From Lepisosteus oculatus (Eukaryota; Chordata; Actinopteri; Semionotiformes; Lepisosteidae): a DNA stretch of 64,000 nt. Position numbers and translations under genes: made by a program. Below the pieces are notes generated by a model. It searched no databases and was not told the origin of the DNA. It worked only from the letters and a program-made list of their open reading frames with translations. Each line of letters begins with the position of its first letter. The first letter of the stretch is position 1. Of the stretch, positions 50,201 through 61,300 are shown piece by piece. The stretch is from NCBI RefSeq assembly GCF_040954835.1, contig NC_090711.1:3107501-3171500 (forward strand), in the 5' to 3' direction.

Positions 50201-53200
50201 CTCTATTGGACACCACTGTTTATTCTTGCTGCCTAAAGCAGAGCCTTTCAAAAACTGCTTCCTGGGACCTCAGAGTCTGGTGGCTCTGTATTTAATGCAT
50301 GCTTGATTGAACTTAATTTAATTTAATTTAAAATTTAATTAGTTGTTTCACATTGTTTTCGTCTGCCACAAAAGTTTAGGATACATGTTAAATATTGGTT
50401 CCATCAAATCTCCAACAGGGCTTAGAAAATTTTAAAAAAGGTTATTATCAGTCCAATTAAGGGTTCAGTTAATCCACAGAGTCCCTGAGCCACAGTTCCT
50501 GTCATGGCCTGTGACTGGGGAAGGTAAAAAATCAGAATGACCTTGATGTTACCATAGTAAAGTCAGTAAACTTGACTAGAGTTAGATGACAGAATTCTGT
50601 TATGTGTGAAACTATATATATATATGGTCCACCATGAACCTGTAAGGCGAGGTCTCGAGATCAGACCCGCGCTGAGCTCCTGGTCTACAGTGGGTAGCGA
50701 ACGTGGATGGGTGGATCTGTAGCTCACAAGTCTGTGCTCTCGATGAGAGAAACAAAGCTTCATGCATTTCAGATGGGGGCTTGCAAAACTAGGGCACAAC
50801 AGTGGCTCACAGCTCATGTTTTGGGTCCGATTCTTCTGTGAGAAGTTTGCGTGTTCCCTCTCAGTGAAGTCTACCATGGGTTTCTTCAGAGGCTTCAGTT
50901 TCGTCTTGCCTCCCAGATAATCTCTGTTAGCTTGACGGGATACTGGATACTCCACTCTGGCCCCTTCCATAAGGAACAGGAGAGGGGCACCTTTATCACT
51001 AGTCTGCTCTGCCTGGAGTCGCCCCACTACAGTGCTGATCCCAATATAGCTGGAATAAGGATCAAGTAAAGAACAAGCCGTTTGGCATTGCCTCGGTGTG
51101 CCTGAATGTTTTTCAGTACGTTACAATGACACGTTACAGCCCAACACGAACACACCACCTCACATCCAGCTCCAGCGACGGGCGAGTGCTGTGATTAATG
51201 AAAACAGCGATACAGGTGGGAATTCCTGCAGCAGAGCACAGAGCATCCATCACCGTTATTGAACCTGTCAGAGGAATACCTTCCTCCAGGCTCCTCGCTT
51301 CAACCTGCTCATTTGTTACTGCTCTGCTTTTCAGAGCTTTTCCAGATTGATTCCAGCTCTTCCCCTTAAACAACTGTGTCTCTGAATACAACAAAGCATT
51401 CTTGGACGAAAGAACTTGCCAGTAGCAAATTTCCAGAGATCACGGTATTCGTTTTCTGCTTCTGAGCGTCGATTTGTTTCTCCAGCAGACTGCCAGGGCA
51501 GTCCGGCCCCAAATATTTTCAAATACATATGAGTGTATTCAAATATTATTGTGTTACCCAGTCAAAAAACTCTATTAGGCCAATTTCTATAACACATTTT
51601 CTATATAAGACAAAAGCATTTCTACTTTAGTGGACCAGTACTTTCTTAATGTCTGTGTTGGGATTCACGGCTCAGTTCCCAGTGAGGACTGATTTAGGAC
51701 CTTTTCAGCAGGCCTCCAATATTAGAAGCTATTGCAGCCTGTCGATCAAGTTTCCATCGGGCACCTGAAGGAGTCTTGTTGCTTCTGCCTCAGCCACAGA
51801 TGTCCTGTAAGTATCCAGTATCTGTGCACCCAGCCCCGTCCACAGACGGGACACGATCCCGCTGTAACCCAGACCTCACCCCTGCCCCCCCAGTCACACT
51901 CCGGGTCGCTCCGCAGAAAGACCTCCCCCTGCCCAGCCGCTGTCTCTCGCCGCGATACGCCCCTTAACCTCTCACCCCGCGAGAAATGCGAGATTTCGCG
52001 GTGCCTCGGAGAGCCGCGCGGCGCAGGGGGGCGCCGCCGGGCTGAGGCACGCACGCAGCCCGCCCCGGGCCGCACGGCCGCCGCCGCATCGCCATGCCGA
52101 CGGCGAGAGGAAGAGCCCCTGACCCTCAGAGAGAGGAGCAGGGGCTGCCTGACGCCAGGGGCCCAGACCGCAGCTAATGGGGAGCAGGTGTGTTTTGCAG
52201 ATGGTGGGGGGGGGGGGTCTACAGATCACAGGAGGGCCTGCACGGCCACCTGTAAGCTTCAGGGCCCACAGACCCTTCACTGCCACCACACGGCCCCATT
52301 ACCCTCTCTCCTGGACTCCTGAGTTCCTCTCGACCTTAAAACGTTCATCTCCCTGTCCTCACCTGACTTCTTAGCCATCAGCCACTTTGCTACAGCTGAC
52401 GGCCAGCCTGCTCCTCGCTGCTCTTCACAGCCCGTCTAGCCAACGCCCGCAGCTGCCCCGGAGAGGGACAGCATCCCACAGGGCCTCAGATCTGTGCTTC
52501 TGCCGAGGCCCTGAACGTAGGCCGGACTCGCCACTCCCTCACTGTGACAGCCCCCGCTCCTGGCTCCCCCAGCTCGACCAGAAAGGCCTTTTCATCTGCC
52601 CCCAGCAAGGCTCACCGCGCAGGAAGCTCCACCATCACAGAACTGGGACAGCAGCAATGGCACCACGTGCAGCAGGAAGGCAGGCAGCTAAACAGTATGG
52701 GTGCAGCAGAGGCCATTTCCCTCGACTTCCCCCGGTCAGACGCCTGGGTTATCCAGCAAAGGGCGTGAGCCCTGTGCTCCGGAGAGCGCTTCCCACTGCG
52801 GTCTGTCCTGCGGACGGACAGTGTCCGTGGGAGCGCCTGGGAGGGAGAGACGGGCGGGACTGACCGTGCGTGGGGTAGCTGTACAGGGCCTGTCCGGAGG
52901 GGGTGCTGCTGAAGTTGGAAGCGTAGGTGAGGAGGCTGTTCTGCCCGGGCGAGTGGCTCAGATTGTCTTCTGTTTTAATATCTGGAGACGGGGAGAGACG
53001 AAGAGCAGAGATCAAGGACACAAAGTCTACGGACTACACTAAGAAGGTTCTTAAGCGGGACGCAATGCTTTTTCCTACACATCCGGTTTCGGAATGACTA
53101 GTGCAATGCGGAAATTGTTTTCCGGGTGTAACGTTCTTGGTTTTGAGGTAATGTGACGCAACCCTCTGGTTTATAGCCTGTTGACTGACAAATGGAAGGT

Positions 53201-55406
53201 ACCGTTATGAAATGAAAGCCGCATTGCTGTGAGAAAACCAATTTACACGTTTGTTGCTTAGATGTCACAGTTCGTTTGTAGTGACAGACAGTATCCGCAT
53301 GCTTATTGTTTAGGGTTACAGGAGGGTATTTTCATCAGAGCCTCAGTCAGCACTGGTTGTATCTGAACTCTCCTTATCAGACGGATCGACATGATGTGCC
53401 CGTGTTCACTGGGGGCACTGCTGAGGTCTCACACCTGCAGGCTCAGCTTGTAGGCTAGTGTTTTTCTAGCCTGAATCCCAGGTTTCTGCAATTATGAAAC
53501 TTATGCTCAGCTCTGAGGTACATTTTTGAATCACTTATTCTCAAATTTGTTCTCTCTCCTGGATCACTTTTTCCAAGAGGTCTCTCTCAGAAAGAACCCC
53601 AAAATATCAGTTTTTCCAATATAAATAAATGTGTCATTAGAAATAAGACTCATGGTTAGTAACTCAACAGCAAAGGTACAACAGGCCAACTGCAATCACA
53701 ATTTCAGGGCAGATCCTCTGTGTGAGAGTGAGGATCCCCTTAGTTTATGGGGAACCCCTATGTCACAGGAATCCCCTAGACAGACTCTGGGAACCTACAG
53801 GGGACCCCAGATTGGGGGTTGAAAAGCATCACTTCAAATAAGCAAAGTAATGGCACGTGAATGTTTCTCGTTGAGGCAAAAACAAAAAGAAAAAGATGTA
53901 GAGCCGTCTGACTGAGCCCCAGCTTTCTCACAGTCCAGCCCCGCGCTCAGACGCACAGCCCACAATACAGAAACTGCACTCACTGTACGATGATATGCCG
54001 TAGCTCTGGCTGTGATGGTGGTAGGGGGCATAGGGGCCTGGGGGTTGGATCGCCGGGCTGTACTGAGTCTGTCCGTAGGCTGCCATGGCCGGGTCTGCGA
54101 GGACAAGAGAGAAAAAACGAAACGCAGCCGTATTAGAAAGCCACTGCCCGCCGACCGCTCAGCCGACTCCGACAACCCCGATCGCACAATATCAAAATGC
54201 TCCAGACCCTCGGGGGCACAGACAAACCCAACCCGGCAGGCCTCGTCGGCATGGACGGGGCACGCACTGCACAAAGAGTTGTGGGAGCGTGGAACGAGCA
54301 GCACGGTTACGTTGTTGAAGGCGATACCCTGGATTTCAGGAAACCGCTGGATGAGATTCTCGGATCTAATAGCTCCAAACAGCCAAAGTGGCGTCCTCCC
54401 CTTTTTTAACGGTTCTAATACATTCGGAGCCAGCGGTGACCGGGAGACTGGCAGGTTTCCTAATTCTCTGCAATTCCTGCCTGGTTGAAGACTCGGAGAA
54501 AAGCAGACAAGCAAGTCATTCTCCAGTAACCTCTGTAACACTTGAGGACCTGCCAGTGAAGACTTGTTAGTCGTCTACCCCGATCTTACCGAGTGGCAAG
54601 ATCCATTTTCTGCCAGAGTCTTGTACACTCAAGGTGGGAGAGAACTAGAAAAACTGAAGGATTGTGACTCTCACTATGTGCGCTCTGAAACTTAATAATA
54701 ATGTTTCTTTATTAGCCCTATACAATTTCTTGCATTAGGAATTCGTCTTTTCGCATACCCCAGCTTTTCTCCATGGAGACACAGACACACAGACAGGGAG
54801 AGAAGCTTGGGGTCAGAGCACAGGGTCAGCCATTGTACAGCGCCCCTGGAGCAGTCAGGGTTAAGGGCCTTGCTCAGGGGCCCAAGGGAGTAGGATTCCT
54901 CTGCCGGCCGCAGGATTTGAACCGGCAACCTTCCAGTCACAGGCACAGATCCTTAGCCACAGAGCCACCGCTCCGCCCTAAACTTGTCCCATCTACTGAC
55001 TGTTTAGCCATCAGTTTGCTTAAATCCTCTTGTTCATACACACCAGGAGTACAAGGCAACATTTCCATATTTCAAAAGCCTCTACGACCATTTATATCCA
55101 GGGTCATTCTTAGATTTCCTGACTATTGCCATATCTCTGAAACCACATCACACCCTTTTGAGCTCAAAGATGTTCACATCACACTTAAAATACAGATGAA
55201 CCAGCCTGTATGACATGGTAACTCCGTGAGGGAGAGAGGGAGACTGTCAAGATGGGTGAAGGGGAATAATGCTTTGTGTCTTGAGAGTAACAGATGATTG
55301 CTTGAGGTGAAGACAAAGAGCCAGTGGCAGGGAGGGTCTTGATAGGCTCACCTGGAGAGAGGGGCGGGGCAGGGGGCGGAGACTGGTAAGGAGGCCCAGG
55401 CCTGAC
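38139..55406 (-). CDS. eya2: Eyes absent homolog 2, transcriptional coactivator and HAD-type tyrosine phosphatase; 5' exons not in window
   Basis: Fourteen exons join in frame to 497 residues that match human EYA2 from about residue 42 to the end. EYA2 is the coactivator of SIX factors in the nucleus during placode, muscle and kidney development, and its C-terminal Eya domain dephosphorylates tyrosine. Seen: a Pro/Ser/Tyr-rich transactivation region (first 220 residues, with [11 protein letters not shown] and [13 protein letters not shown]), then the Eya domain from WDLDET (nucleophile D233 and acid D235 in visible numbering, human 274 and 276) to VGDGVEEE (D461, human 502) and the terminal HALELDYL. 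The ending SCRADLEAL identifies EYA2 rather than EYA1, 3 or 4. The first 55-base exon starts in phase 0, so at least one upstream coding exon is expected; none was found up to 64000. Confidence 0.95.
38385..38485 (-). CDS. eya2: eya2 exon: [16 protein letters not shown] to TAAKK
   Basis: Acceptor gtccccag, donor gtagag; 101 bases. VVGDGVEEE carries the motif IV acidic residues that bind magnesium. Confidence 0.96.
38659..38780 (-). CDS. eya2: eya2 exon: [14 protein letters not shown] to SATKT
   Basis: Acceptor cctctag, donor gtgagg; 122 bases. VTTTQL holds the motif II threonine of the HAD fold. Confidence 0.96.
39122..39236 (-). CDS. eya2: eya2 exon: [17 protein letters not shown] to ALINS
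   Basis: Acceptor ttggcag, donor gtgaac; 115 bases. [19 protein letters not shown] matches human EYA2 closely. Confidence 0.95.
39433..39593 (-). CDS. eya2: eya2 exon: [12 protein letters not shown] to NNVG, GC donor
   Basis: Acceptor cttccag; donor gcaagt after [24 protein letters not shown] and [11 protein letters not shown] are EYA core motifs. 161 bases. Confidence 0.95.
40445..40652 (+). repeat. LINE-tail-like repeat C, copy
   Basis: GCTTCTTTACACAAAGGGTT, GTGGGGGTCTGGAACAAACT and CCCTGGCTTCTCAATAAATG. In the intron before the GC-donor exon of eya2, antisense. Confidence 0.7.
41255..41472 (+). repeat. LINE-tail-like repeat C, best copy
   Basis: AGGAGGCACTTCTTTACACT, GGGAGCGTGGAACAAGCAGC, GTGGCTTCTTTCAAGATCGT, and the terminus CCCAGTGGCCTCCTCTCGAG with GTGTAA. 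This end resembles the 3' tail of CR1/L2-type elements in fish. Confidence 0.75.
41725..41783 (-). CDS. eya2: eya2 exon: [19 protein letters not shown]
   Basis: Acceptor ttcctag, donor gtacag; 59 bases ending in phase 2. The short acidic segment is conserved in all EYA proteins. Confidence 0.93.
41784..44224 (-). other. eya2: eya2 intron (2.4 kb)
   Basis: Contains a (GA)n tract at 41886-41908 and a candidate conserved non-coding block at 42895-43180. No exon recognised. Confidence 0.7.
44225..44314 (-). CDS. eya2: eya2 exon: [17 protein letters not shown] to NDLE
   Basis: Acceptor catcag (weak pyrimidine tract), donor gtgagg; 90 bases. [19 protein letters not shown] is near-invariant in EYA proteins. 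Confidence 0.95.
46989..47010. repeat. (AAT)n microsatellite
   Basis: Seven ATA/AAT triplets touching the hairpin end of repeat A copy 5. Confidence 0.85.
47008..47557 (+). repeat. Interspersed repeat A, copy 5, near full length
   Basis: About 550 bases from TTATATAGTGCTTTTCTGGA to GCGACATGGCTGCTGGC. Includes every block seen in the four partial copies, in the same order. Confidence 0.9.
47722..47805 (-). CDS. eya2: eya2 exon: catalytic motif I
   Basis: [20 protein letters not shown] to RFGK; acceptor ctctgcag, donor gtaatt. Carries the DxDxT phosphatase motif. 84 bases. Confidence 0.97.
48446..48585 (-). CDS. eya2: eya2 exon: [15 protein letters not shown] to DSDIE
   Basis: 140 bases; donor gtgagg. 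[16 protein letters not shown] is the conserved basic stretch before the Eya domain. The 3' splice region is an unusual (TG)n tract (see findings). Confidence 0.94.
48588..48604. repeat. (AC)n microsatellite at an eya2 splice acceptor
   Basis: Eight CA dinucleotides on the plus strand; on the eya2 strand they read (TG)n directly before the cag acceptor of exon 48446-48585. Confidence 0.9.
48750..48930 (-). CDS. eya2: eya2 exon: [17 protein letters not shown] to NQSPESLA
   Basis: Acceptor ttttgcag, donor gtgaga; 60 codons plus one base. [20 protein letters not shown] and the ending SPESLAG match human EYA2. Confidence 0.95.
49546..49622 (-). CDS. eya2: eya2 exon: [14 protein letters not shown] to SPTQQ
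   Basis: Acceptor ttttgtag, donor gtaagc; 77 bases. Too short and too diverged to notice without phase; aligns with the human GTTGFYQGGNGLG segment. Confidence 0.85.
49623..52864 (-). other. eya2: eya2 intron (3.2 kb) with an internal CpG-rich block
   Basis: Mostly AT-rich, with an (AT)n tract near 50613 and an abrupt GC- and CpG-rich block at about 51890-52130. No exon recognised. Confidence 0.65.
52865..52981 (-). CDS. eya2: eya2 exon: [14 protein letters not shown] to SYPTH
   Basis: Acceptor gtctccag, donor gtcagt; 117 bases. IKTED-L-HSPGQ is an EYA2 hallmark. Confidence 0.93.
53984..54094 (-). CDS. eya2: eya2 exon: [12 protein letters not shown] to YGISSY
   Basis: Acceptor cctcgcag, donor gtgagt; 111 bases in phase 1/1. 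Tyr/Pro/His-rich transactivation segment with HHHSQSYG. Confidence 0.92.
54245..54410 (+). repeat. LINE-tail-like repeat C, copy
   Basis: TGCACAAAGAGTTGTGGGAG, CGTGGAACGAGCAGCACGGT, TTGTTGAAGGCGATACCCTG and CTGGATGAGATTCTCGGATC. In eya2 intron, antisense. Confidence 0.75.
54695..54979 (+). repeat. Repeat B, copy 2 (more complete)
   Basis: TATACAATTTCTTGCATTAG to GAGCCACCGCTCCGCCC. Central GGGCCTTGCTCAGGGGCCCA and the B-box-like GGATTTGAACCGGCAACC. About 285 bases. Confidence 0.85.
55352..55406 (-). CDS. eya2: eya2 first visible exon
   Basis: Acceptor ctaccttag after a strong pyrimidine tract, donor gtgagc. Reads [18 protein letters not shown] plus one base, which completes D before PAMAAYG. 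Sequence is poorly conserved; support is splice sites, phase and position. Confidence 0.75.
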
Positions 55407-57954
55407 CTAAGGTAGAGGGAGGAAGAAAGAAACTGTCAGCTCTCAGCTCATCTTAAAGCTGAAACTTTCTGCTTTCCACTGTTTAAAGCTGTTGACTCAA
55501 AACACCATGGAGCCAAGCACAGCTTAGCTAACGTATCCAAGCAGAATGGGCACAATTCCTCTACTGGAAAAAGTATTTTTTTCCAATTAACTATTAGATA
55601 GAAGATACATTTACATCTCAACATGACACCAACTTTGCAGTTAGTTTTTGTCCTCCAGTGAATACGCTCTATAGGATTGTGAAAACAGTCTAAACAACAG
55701 GTCTTGCAGTTTGCTTGGCCTAGAGGAGAGTGAAAGGTGGGTGCGTCTTTCCCTCAGCTCACCTGAACTGGACCGTGCTCTTCCTCTGAGCACGCTTTCG
55801 TTAGTGTTGGTCAATGCATACACACGCCTCAGTTAGAATCTCACCCGGCTCCGTAGCAAAACTGGTTTCACTGACTCCAAAATCCGCTCGTGCTCGGCTC
55901 CTTCAGTTTCACTGAAAAAAAAAAAGTACAATTAATTTAGAGTATTTATCTTCATTTCACGTCCCTCGCCCCCCCCCCGTCTGCCCTCCACCCGGAGAAG
56001 AGAGCCCTCAGGAACTGTGCTGTCTGGAGGGGAAGAAGGAGGAGGCGTGTGGTCGTTCCCAAGCCACTACAACAAACATACGACCCACACCGCGATCAGT
56101 AAACAGCTGGCAAGCCTGAATGTGCGAGGCAGGCCAGGAGACAGACGTTTACATAAAAATGTGTCGTTAGCGCCAGAACTACAAAACAATAGCAGCTCAA
56201 AGTTCGTGCAAACTTGTCAGGTGACATGCTTTGCCAAAAAAGGGCGATGCATTTTACCGCTCTCGGCAGTGTCCTAGTTCAACACGTTTCAAGCACAGCA
56301 CAGGTTGTCACCTGCACAGACAAAAACAGAGAGAGCCCGTCACTTTTTTCATTTCGATTTGGCGCAAGTCTGTGACTCTGTGCCAGCTCCTACAGCTGGC
56401 AAGCCAAACAGCGGGTTCCAGGTGCCGACGAGGGGAAAGAGATCGGGGTGCTCCGCTGACCTGGGGACACATGGGGCGCCGGGGAGAGACGAGTGGGCGC
56501 CGAGGCACTTTGCTTCCAAACAACAGGGCTGTGGGAGTCGGCAGTCACACTGTGAGCGATCACGAGATCTAGCATCTCCTTACACCTGTCCAGAGAGAGG
56601 CTGGGCGAGAGCGCTAGGACAGGGGCTAGAGGCCACAGAATCGCTCCCCTTTGACAGCCGAGCTGGTCTCTGAACTGACGTGGCCCTCCTCTACGCAGCA
56701 GGGGCCCGAGCAGAGGGGCCTCCCTGCACACTCCACACAGAGCTCCAGAGCTGTCTGGATAAATTGTCCGCGGCCCATCCAGCCCCTGCTAGAAAGGCGC
56801 AGAGGTTTGCTTTTCAGACTTAACTTCCTTCTTCTTCTCTCCGCCCGCCCCCACCCGGCCTGGCCCAGACCCGACGCCCTAGCCGAGGGGTCAGGCGGCT
56901 CTCGCCTCAGGCTAGCTCAGCCTGGCCAGGCCAAACACCGCAGCTTGAACCGCGGACCCGAGCTGGCAGAAGGCCGACACTGACACACTGACCGGGGGAG
57001 GAACAGACAGAGCTAGGACAGGGGAAGTTGAACTCCACAACCTTACAGACCCTTCCCAAAAAAAACTGTACAAAAAAACTGTAGTCCGATCAGACTAAAC
57101 CAGTAACGGGCAAGGCGCAGTCTGATCACGAGCAGATCTTTCATCGTTCAGCGCGATTCAACGAGGAAAATGACTCCAAACGTTAACCAGGCTCATTTTA
57201 GAGGACAAAGCATGCTCTCTGCTTAATGATTCTTTCAGAGATGCGTGCTGGAACCGTGAGCATCTGGCAGATCAGAAAGGAAAAGAGAATTCAGGACCTG
57301 CGTGCTCTGAACGTGCCAACGTTTCAGGCTGCAAAGAGAATAACTTTTTTAAAGTCATAAAGAGGGATTACTGGTGAGGAGAGTACAGAGCCTAGGAGTC
57401 TTCTCACAAGCTGATGTTCCTCCCCCTGTCAGAATTTGAAGAGCTGTTACGCTGGGATTAAGGCACAAAGCATTAAGTCGCAGAACAACGCGGACTGTTT
57501 TCACTGTAAATAACAGACTGCGGAGAGTAAGAAAAAAAAAACACAAACGTGTCTGTTAACGAACGAACAGAAAACATGACTGAGATGACTGCGACAGACA
57601 GAGGAATGCAAGTCACCCGTCCTGAATGAAGATTAATTAGACAATTACCTGACACAAATTCAAATACGTATGAATTAGCGAAACGGTGTGAACATGAGGC
57701 AGCCTGGGGCAATCAGAGAGATGTAGCTGATTGAGGCAAAGCCCTGCTGAAAGCTCACAATGAGAGTGAGAGAAGCGTGTTGGGCAGGGAACAGCATGTC
57801 TCAACCAGAGCAGGACTCAGTACAATAGGCGCGAAGCTGTGGTGAACACCGGGAGGGGTGTTAAAGATCAACTAAGTGTTTTTGACAAAGCTGTTCTTGC
57901 TCTGCGCAAAGCTTTCTTTATCTCCAAGCTCATTTCCTACACTCTTAGGCAGTT

Positions 57955-58110
57955 AGGGCAGCAGCGGGGAACAGTGGTTAGGGCTCTTCCCTGGACCGTA
58001 GTGGGTTCAAATCCCAGGTGAGACACTGCTGTTGTACTCTTGATTGAGGTGAATTAACCCAGTAAAACACCCTGCTGTATAAATGGGTGCTAATGCTTTG
58101 GATAAAAGAG
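57955..58110 (+). repeat. tRNA-derived SINE (repeat E), copy 2
   Basis: GGGGAACAGTGGTTAGGGCT, GTGGGTTCAAATCCCAGGTG, then TGCTGTTGTACTCTTGATTG and CACCCTGCTGTATAAATGGG. A- and B-box-like elements are in the expected order. Confidence 0.7.
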
Positions 58111-58199
58111 CTGGCCAAACAAAGATATGAACTGTGTACAAATACAAGGAAAAGCAGTATCAATATAATTTCGCTTGTTTCCCTCAAGAGTGGCTCCTT

Positions 58200-58330
58200 C
58201 GTTCGGCATCGTGGAGGAGTGGCTAGAGCTCTGGGCTTGTAGGTAATAGCTAGAGCAGGACACTGACCTTGTACCTTTGAGCACGGTGCTTCTTCGAGAT
58301 TGCTGGGGCACAACACCCGCCCGCACTCTG
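58200..58330 (+). repeat. tRNA-derived SINE (repeat E), copy 3
   Basis: GGCATCGTGGAGGAGTGGCT, AGCTCTGGGCTTGTAGGT and TGTACCTTTGAGCACGGTGC. Lies 90 bases after copy 2 in the same direction. Confidence 0.55.
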
Positions 58331-61300
58331 CTTTGGCAGATGTGTCAGTCAAAAAAATAATATGACTACTCTTCCAGAAGGAGCTTTTAGGAAAAAGTAC
58401 AGCAAAATCTGCTCTGAAAAATCGAGCTTCACAGAAGTCGTCTGCAGTGATACAGAATGTGGTAGCCCTGCACGCACACTGCCTCTCAGACTGACTGCAT
58501 TTCTCTCAGAAGTCTCTTCACTATGGCAACAGGTGGAAACAAAAACTTAAACCCCGTCACAACTAATACAGAAACTGCCCAAAACCCTTAAGCCAAACTG
58601 AACATAACACCATGCTTGGGTATAGCTATCACTATAGAAAGGCAAGCAGCGCTCTATTGTTTGTTTCAATGAGCTGGGTGATGTCACACCTGAGGCTCTA
58701 TCCCACAACACCCCTTGCTGACAGTATAATCTTTTCCACAGTTAAATGGCTCCTTTTCCCCGCCAGGGGTTTCAGCAGAAATGGGAACATTCAGTTCCTG
58801 CGACCTGAACCCTTTATCGCCCGTCCTCCGCGGCCCCATGAACCCGATGGAACGAACGAGCGAACAGGCAAGCGAACTGAACAAGCAGGAGACGGCTTGA
58901 CCCGGTCCAAATGGGTCCAGCTCCATAAAATCCGTACGTACCTCAAGGGCTATTTCTTTCCGCACACAGGGAGGACAACGAAGAGGCAGAAGGCCGTGCA
59001 GATGACAGCTGGCAGCGAAGCAAGGAGAAACTGAGTCCCTGGGGTGGCTAGCAGTGGCATATGGATCCAACCCCACCTGGCATGCTTTAAAGAGAGTGTG
59101 TGTGTGTGTGAGAGTCAGGCTGTAGCAGCAGTGCTGGTGGCTGGGGTGAGGGAGGGGGTCTTCCTGCCTGGAGGGCAAACTACAGAAGTGACCCCCTCCC
59201 CAATCCCCGCCCCCTCTCACTCCTCGGACACACCCACCTCCCCCGGGCCCCTGTGAGATGATGCTGTGGGAAACCTGTCCTGTCTCACTCTGCACTTCTC
59301 CGCTGCAGAAGCAAACCCCCCCGGTCAGTGTGAGCGCTTCCATTCCGCATTTCCCCCTCTCTCACGTAGGTGTGCTTCCTGGCCTCGCTGGGTAGAGCCC
59401 CCCAAGCCCCCACACAGCTTTTCTTTTCTCCATCAGGGAAACGGACGGCATCCGGATTCAGCAAAGCAACACGTCCGTCAGAACGTGTGGGATCACGGTA
59501 ACAACGCGTCTTGTCATCATTCCTTCTGTTCCTAAATCCCAGGCTCCTGTGAACCTTTATCGGTGCGGAGCTCTGGAGGCGCACACTAAGCCGTTTAATC
59601 TCGGCGCGAGGGCTGAAGCGCACAAGCAAACAAGACGAATTCTACCCCAAGCCGGTGAGATGCCAGATCCGCTCCACTGCTCCTGAGCTCAGTTCGATTT
59701 GCCTCATAATGAATTGACAAGAAAAGGGTTAATTTCAAAATTCCGGCCCAGACAACCCTGTCTTGTAAGGAGAGGTGTTCGGTTGCCCTTTAAATAGCTC
59801 TTATTAAACACGATCCGCCTTGGAACAGACATAGGACTTCATTGTGCTGCGCTGTGCTTTGCCACTCGGCCCTGTGCGCAGAATACGGAGCTGCCTCTGG
59901 GACTCTGCGTAGCCACAGAGAGAGCCTGCAGCCTTTGAACCCAGCCTGTCATAAATAAGACAGGCTATGGAGCCCCTTTTTTCTGTCTCCTAACGGTATA
60001 ATGGCAGCAGATGTTGAGAGTGATTATGGCGCTGTAATGGGCTCGTGAGATGATTTATATTCTACGATTACCTCACTGCCCGGGGATTTCATTAGCCAGA
60101 GGCTGGCTCGTCCCCTGCTTGCAGAGCTGGTGCCTTCTGGACAGGCCTGATTTGTGTGCTTCTTGGGGACTCATCTTCAGACGTAATTAAAAGCCAACAG
60201 CAGCCGTGGGGGTAGGGGAGGTGTGGGGGGGCGGGGGCAGCCGGGGAGATGTTGGGGCGCAATATCCCTGTGGCGAACTTGGACGGATATTACTGCCAGC
60301 ACCAGAAAAACCAAGGCCTGCGGTACGAGACATGCGACACGTCTGCAACAGGATTACTAGAGCTTGTTTGCTCTTCAAGAACGAATTCTAAATTGTTTCA
60401 TTCCAATTTCTTTAAATTCTCGAGATGAAAATACAAAAGCAATCATCTTTCCCTCTAGCAAATGTACAAGGAGACACTACAAAATAAACCTGTGTCTGTC
60501 CAGGGCTTCATGGCATTTTCTGGTCATGACAACAGCCTGAAATAGCATAATACAGTATGAACCGTTTTATCAATGGGTGACGTGTGCATAACCACAGGTT
60601 TTGAGCAACGGGACAAAAACTCCTCTGTGCATGTAAGAGAGACCGCAGATACAAATTTAGTTAATCAAATTCTTATTAAGATGGAGAACAGTGCTTTATT
60701 GGGATAACTCACCTGGCTGAGGCAAACAATAACACGTCTATAAGAACAAAGTTGCTGGGGACCCCCCCTCAGTTTATTTAGGGGTGAGCCAGGGAACATG
60801 GGAAGGCGGAAAAATGACTGAGCAAGATGCAATATTTAAACACAGGCATACGGACGTGGGTGACACTAGGGTGTGTGACCTTCTCCCAGTTGAGTTTCAA
60901 AATCCAAAAGGAAAATTTTTGACTGGTTATTTCCTTGAAGGTGGTCTCCTGGCGTGTAATACAAGGGACGCATACTGCCAATCCCCCAGACTACCAGACA
61001 ACAGCTCACACAGGTCACTGAGACTGCTGGGATTGCTTCTGTATGCTGAAACTGTATTTACTGCCCAGAATTTCACCAAAATGTACTTCAAGTCAAACAA
61101 ACATTTGTGACCCTCTCAGACTGAAGACAAGATGCAATGTCGTTTGTAACAGAAGTTGTCTCCACTGAACCATCACCCTCAGCTGTTTGTCAGGACTTAC
61201 TGCGGTGAGCACACTTTATTTGCTCATAGAGACGCACCCAGAAGACATGTCAAACTGGGCTTTTCCTAGAGATTCCCAGCAGCCGTCAAGGGACAGTCTG

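Noticed and set aside
38000-55406. Assignment of the phosphatase gene to eya1 or eya4
   Set aside because: SC-ADLEAL near the C-terminus, IKTED-L-HSPGQ and the overall length fit EYA2 better, and the neighbours are human chromosome 20 genes.
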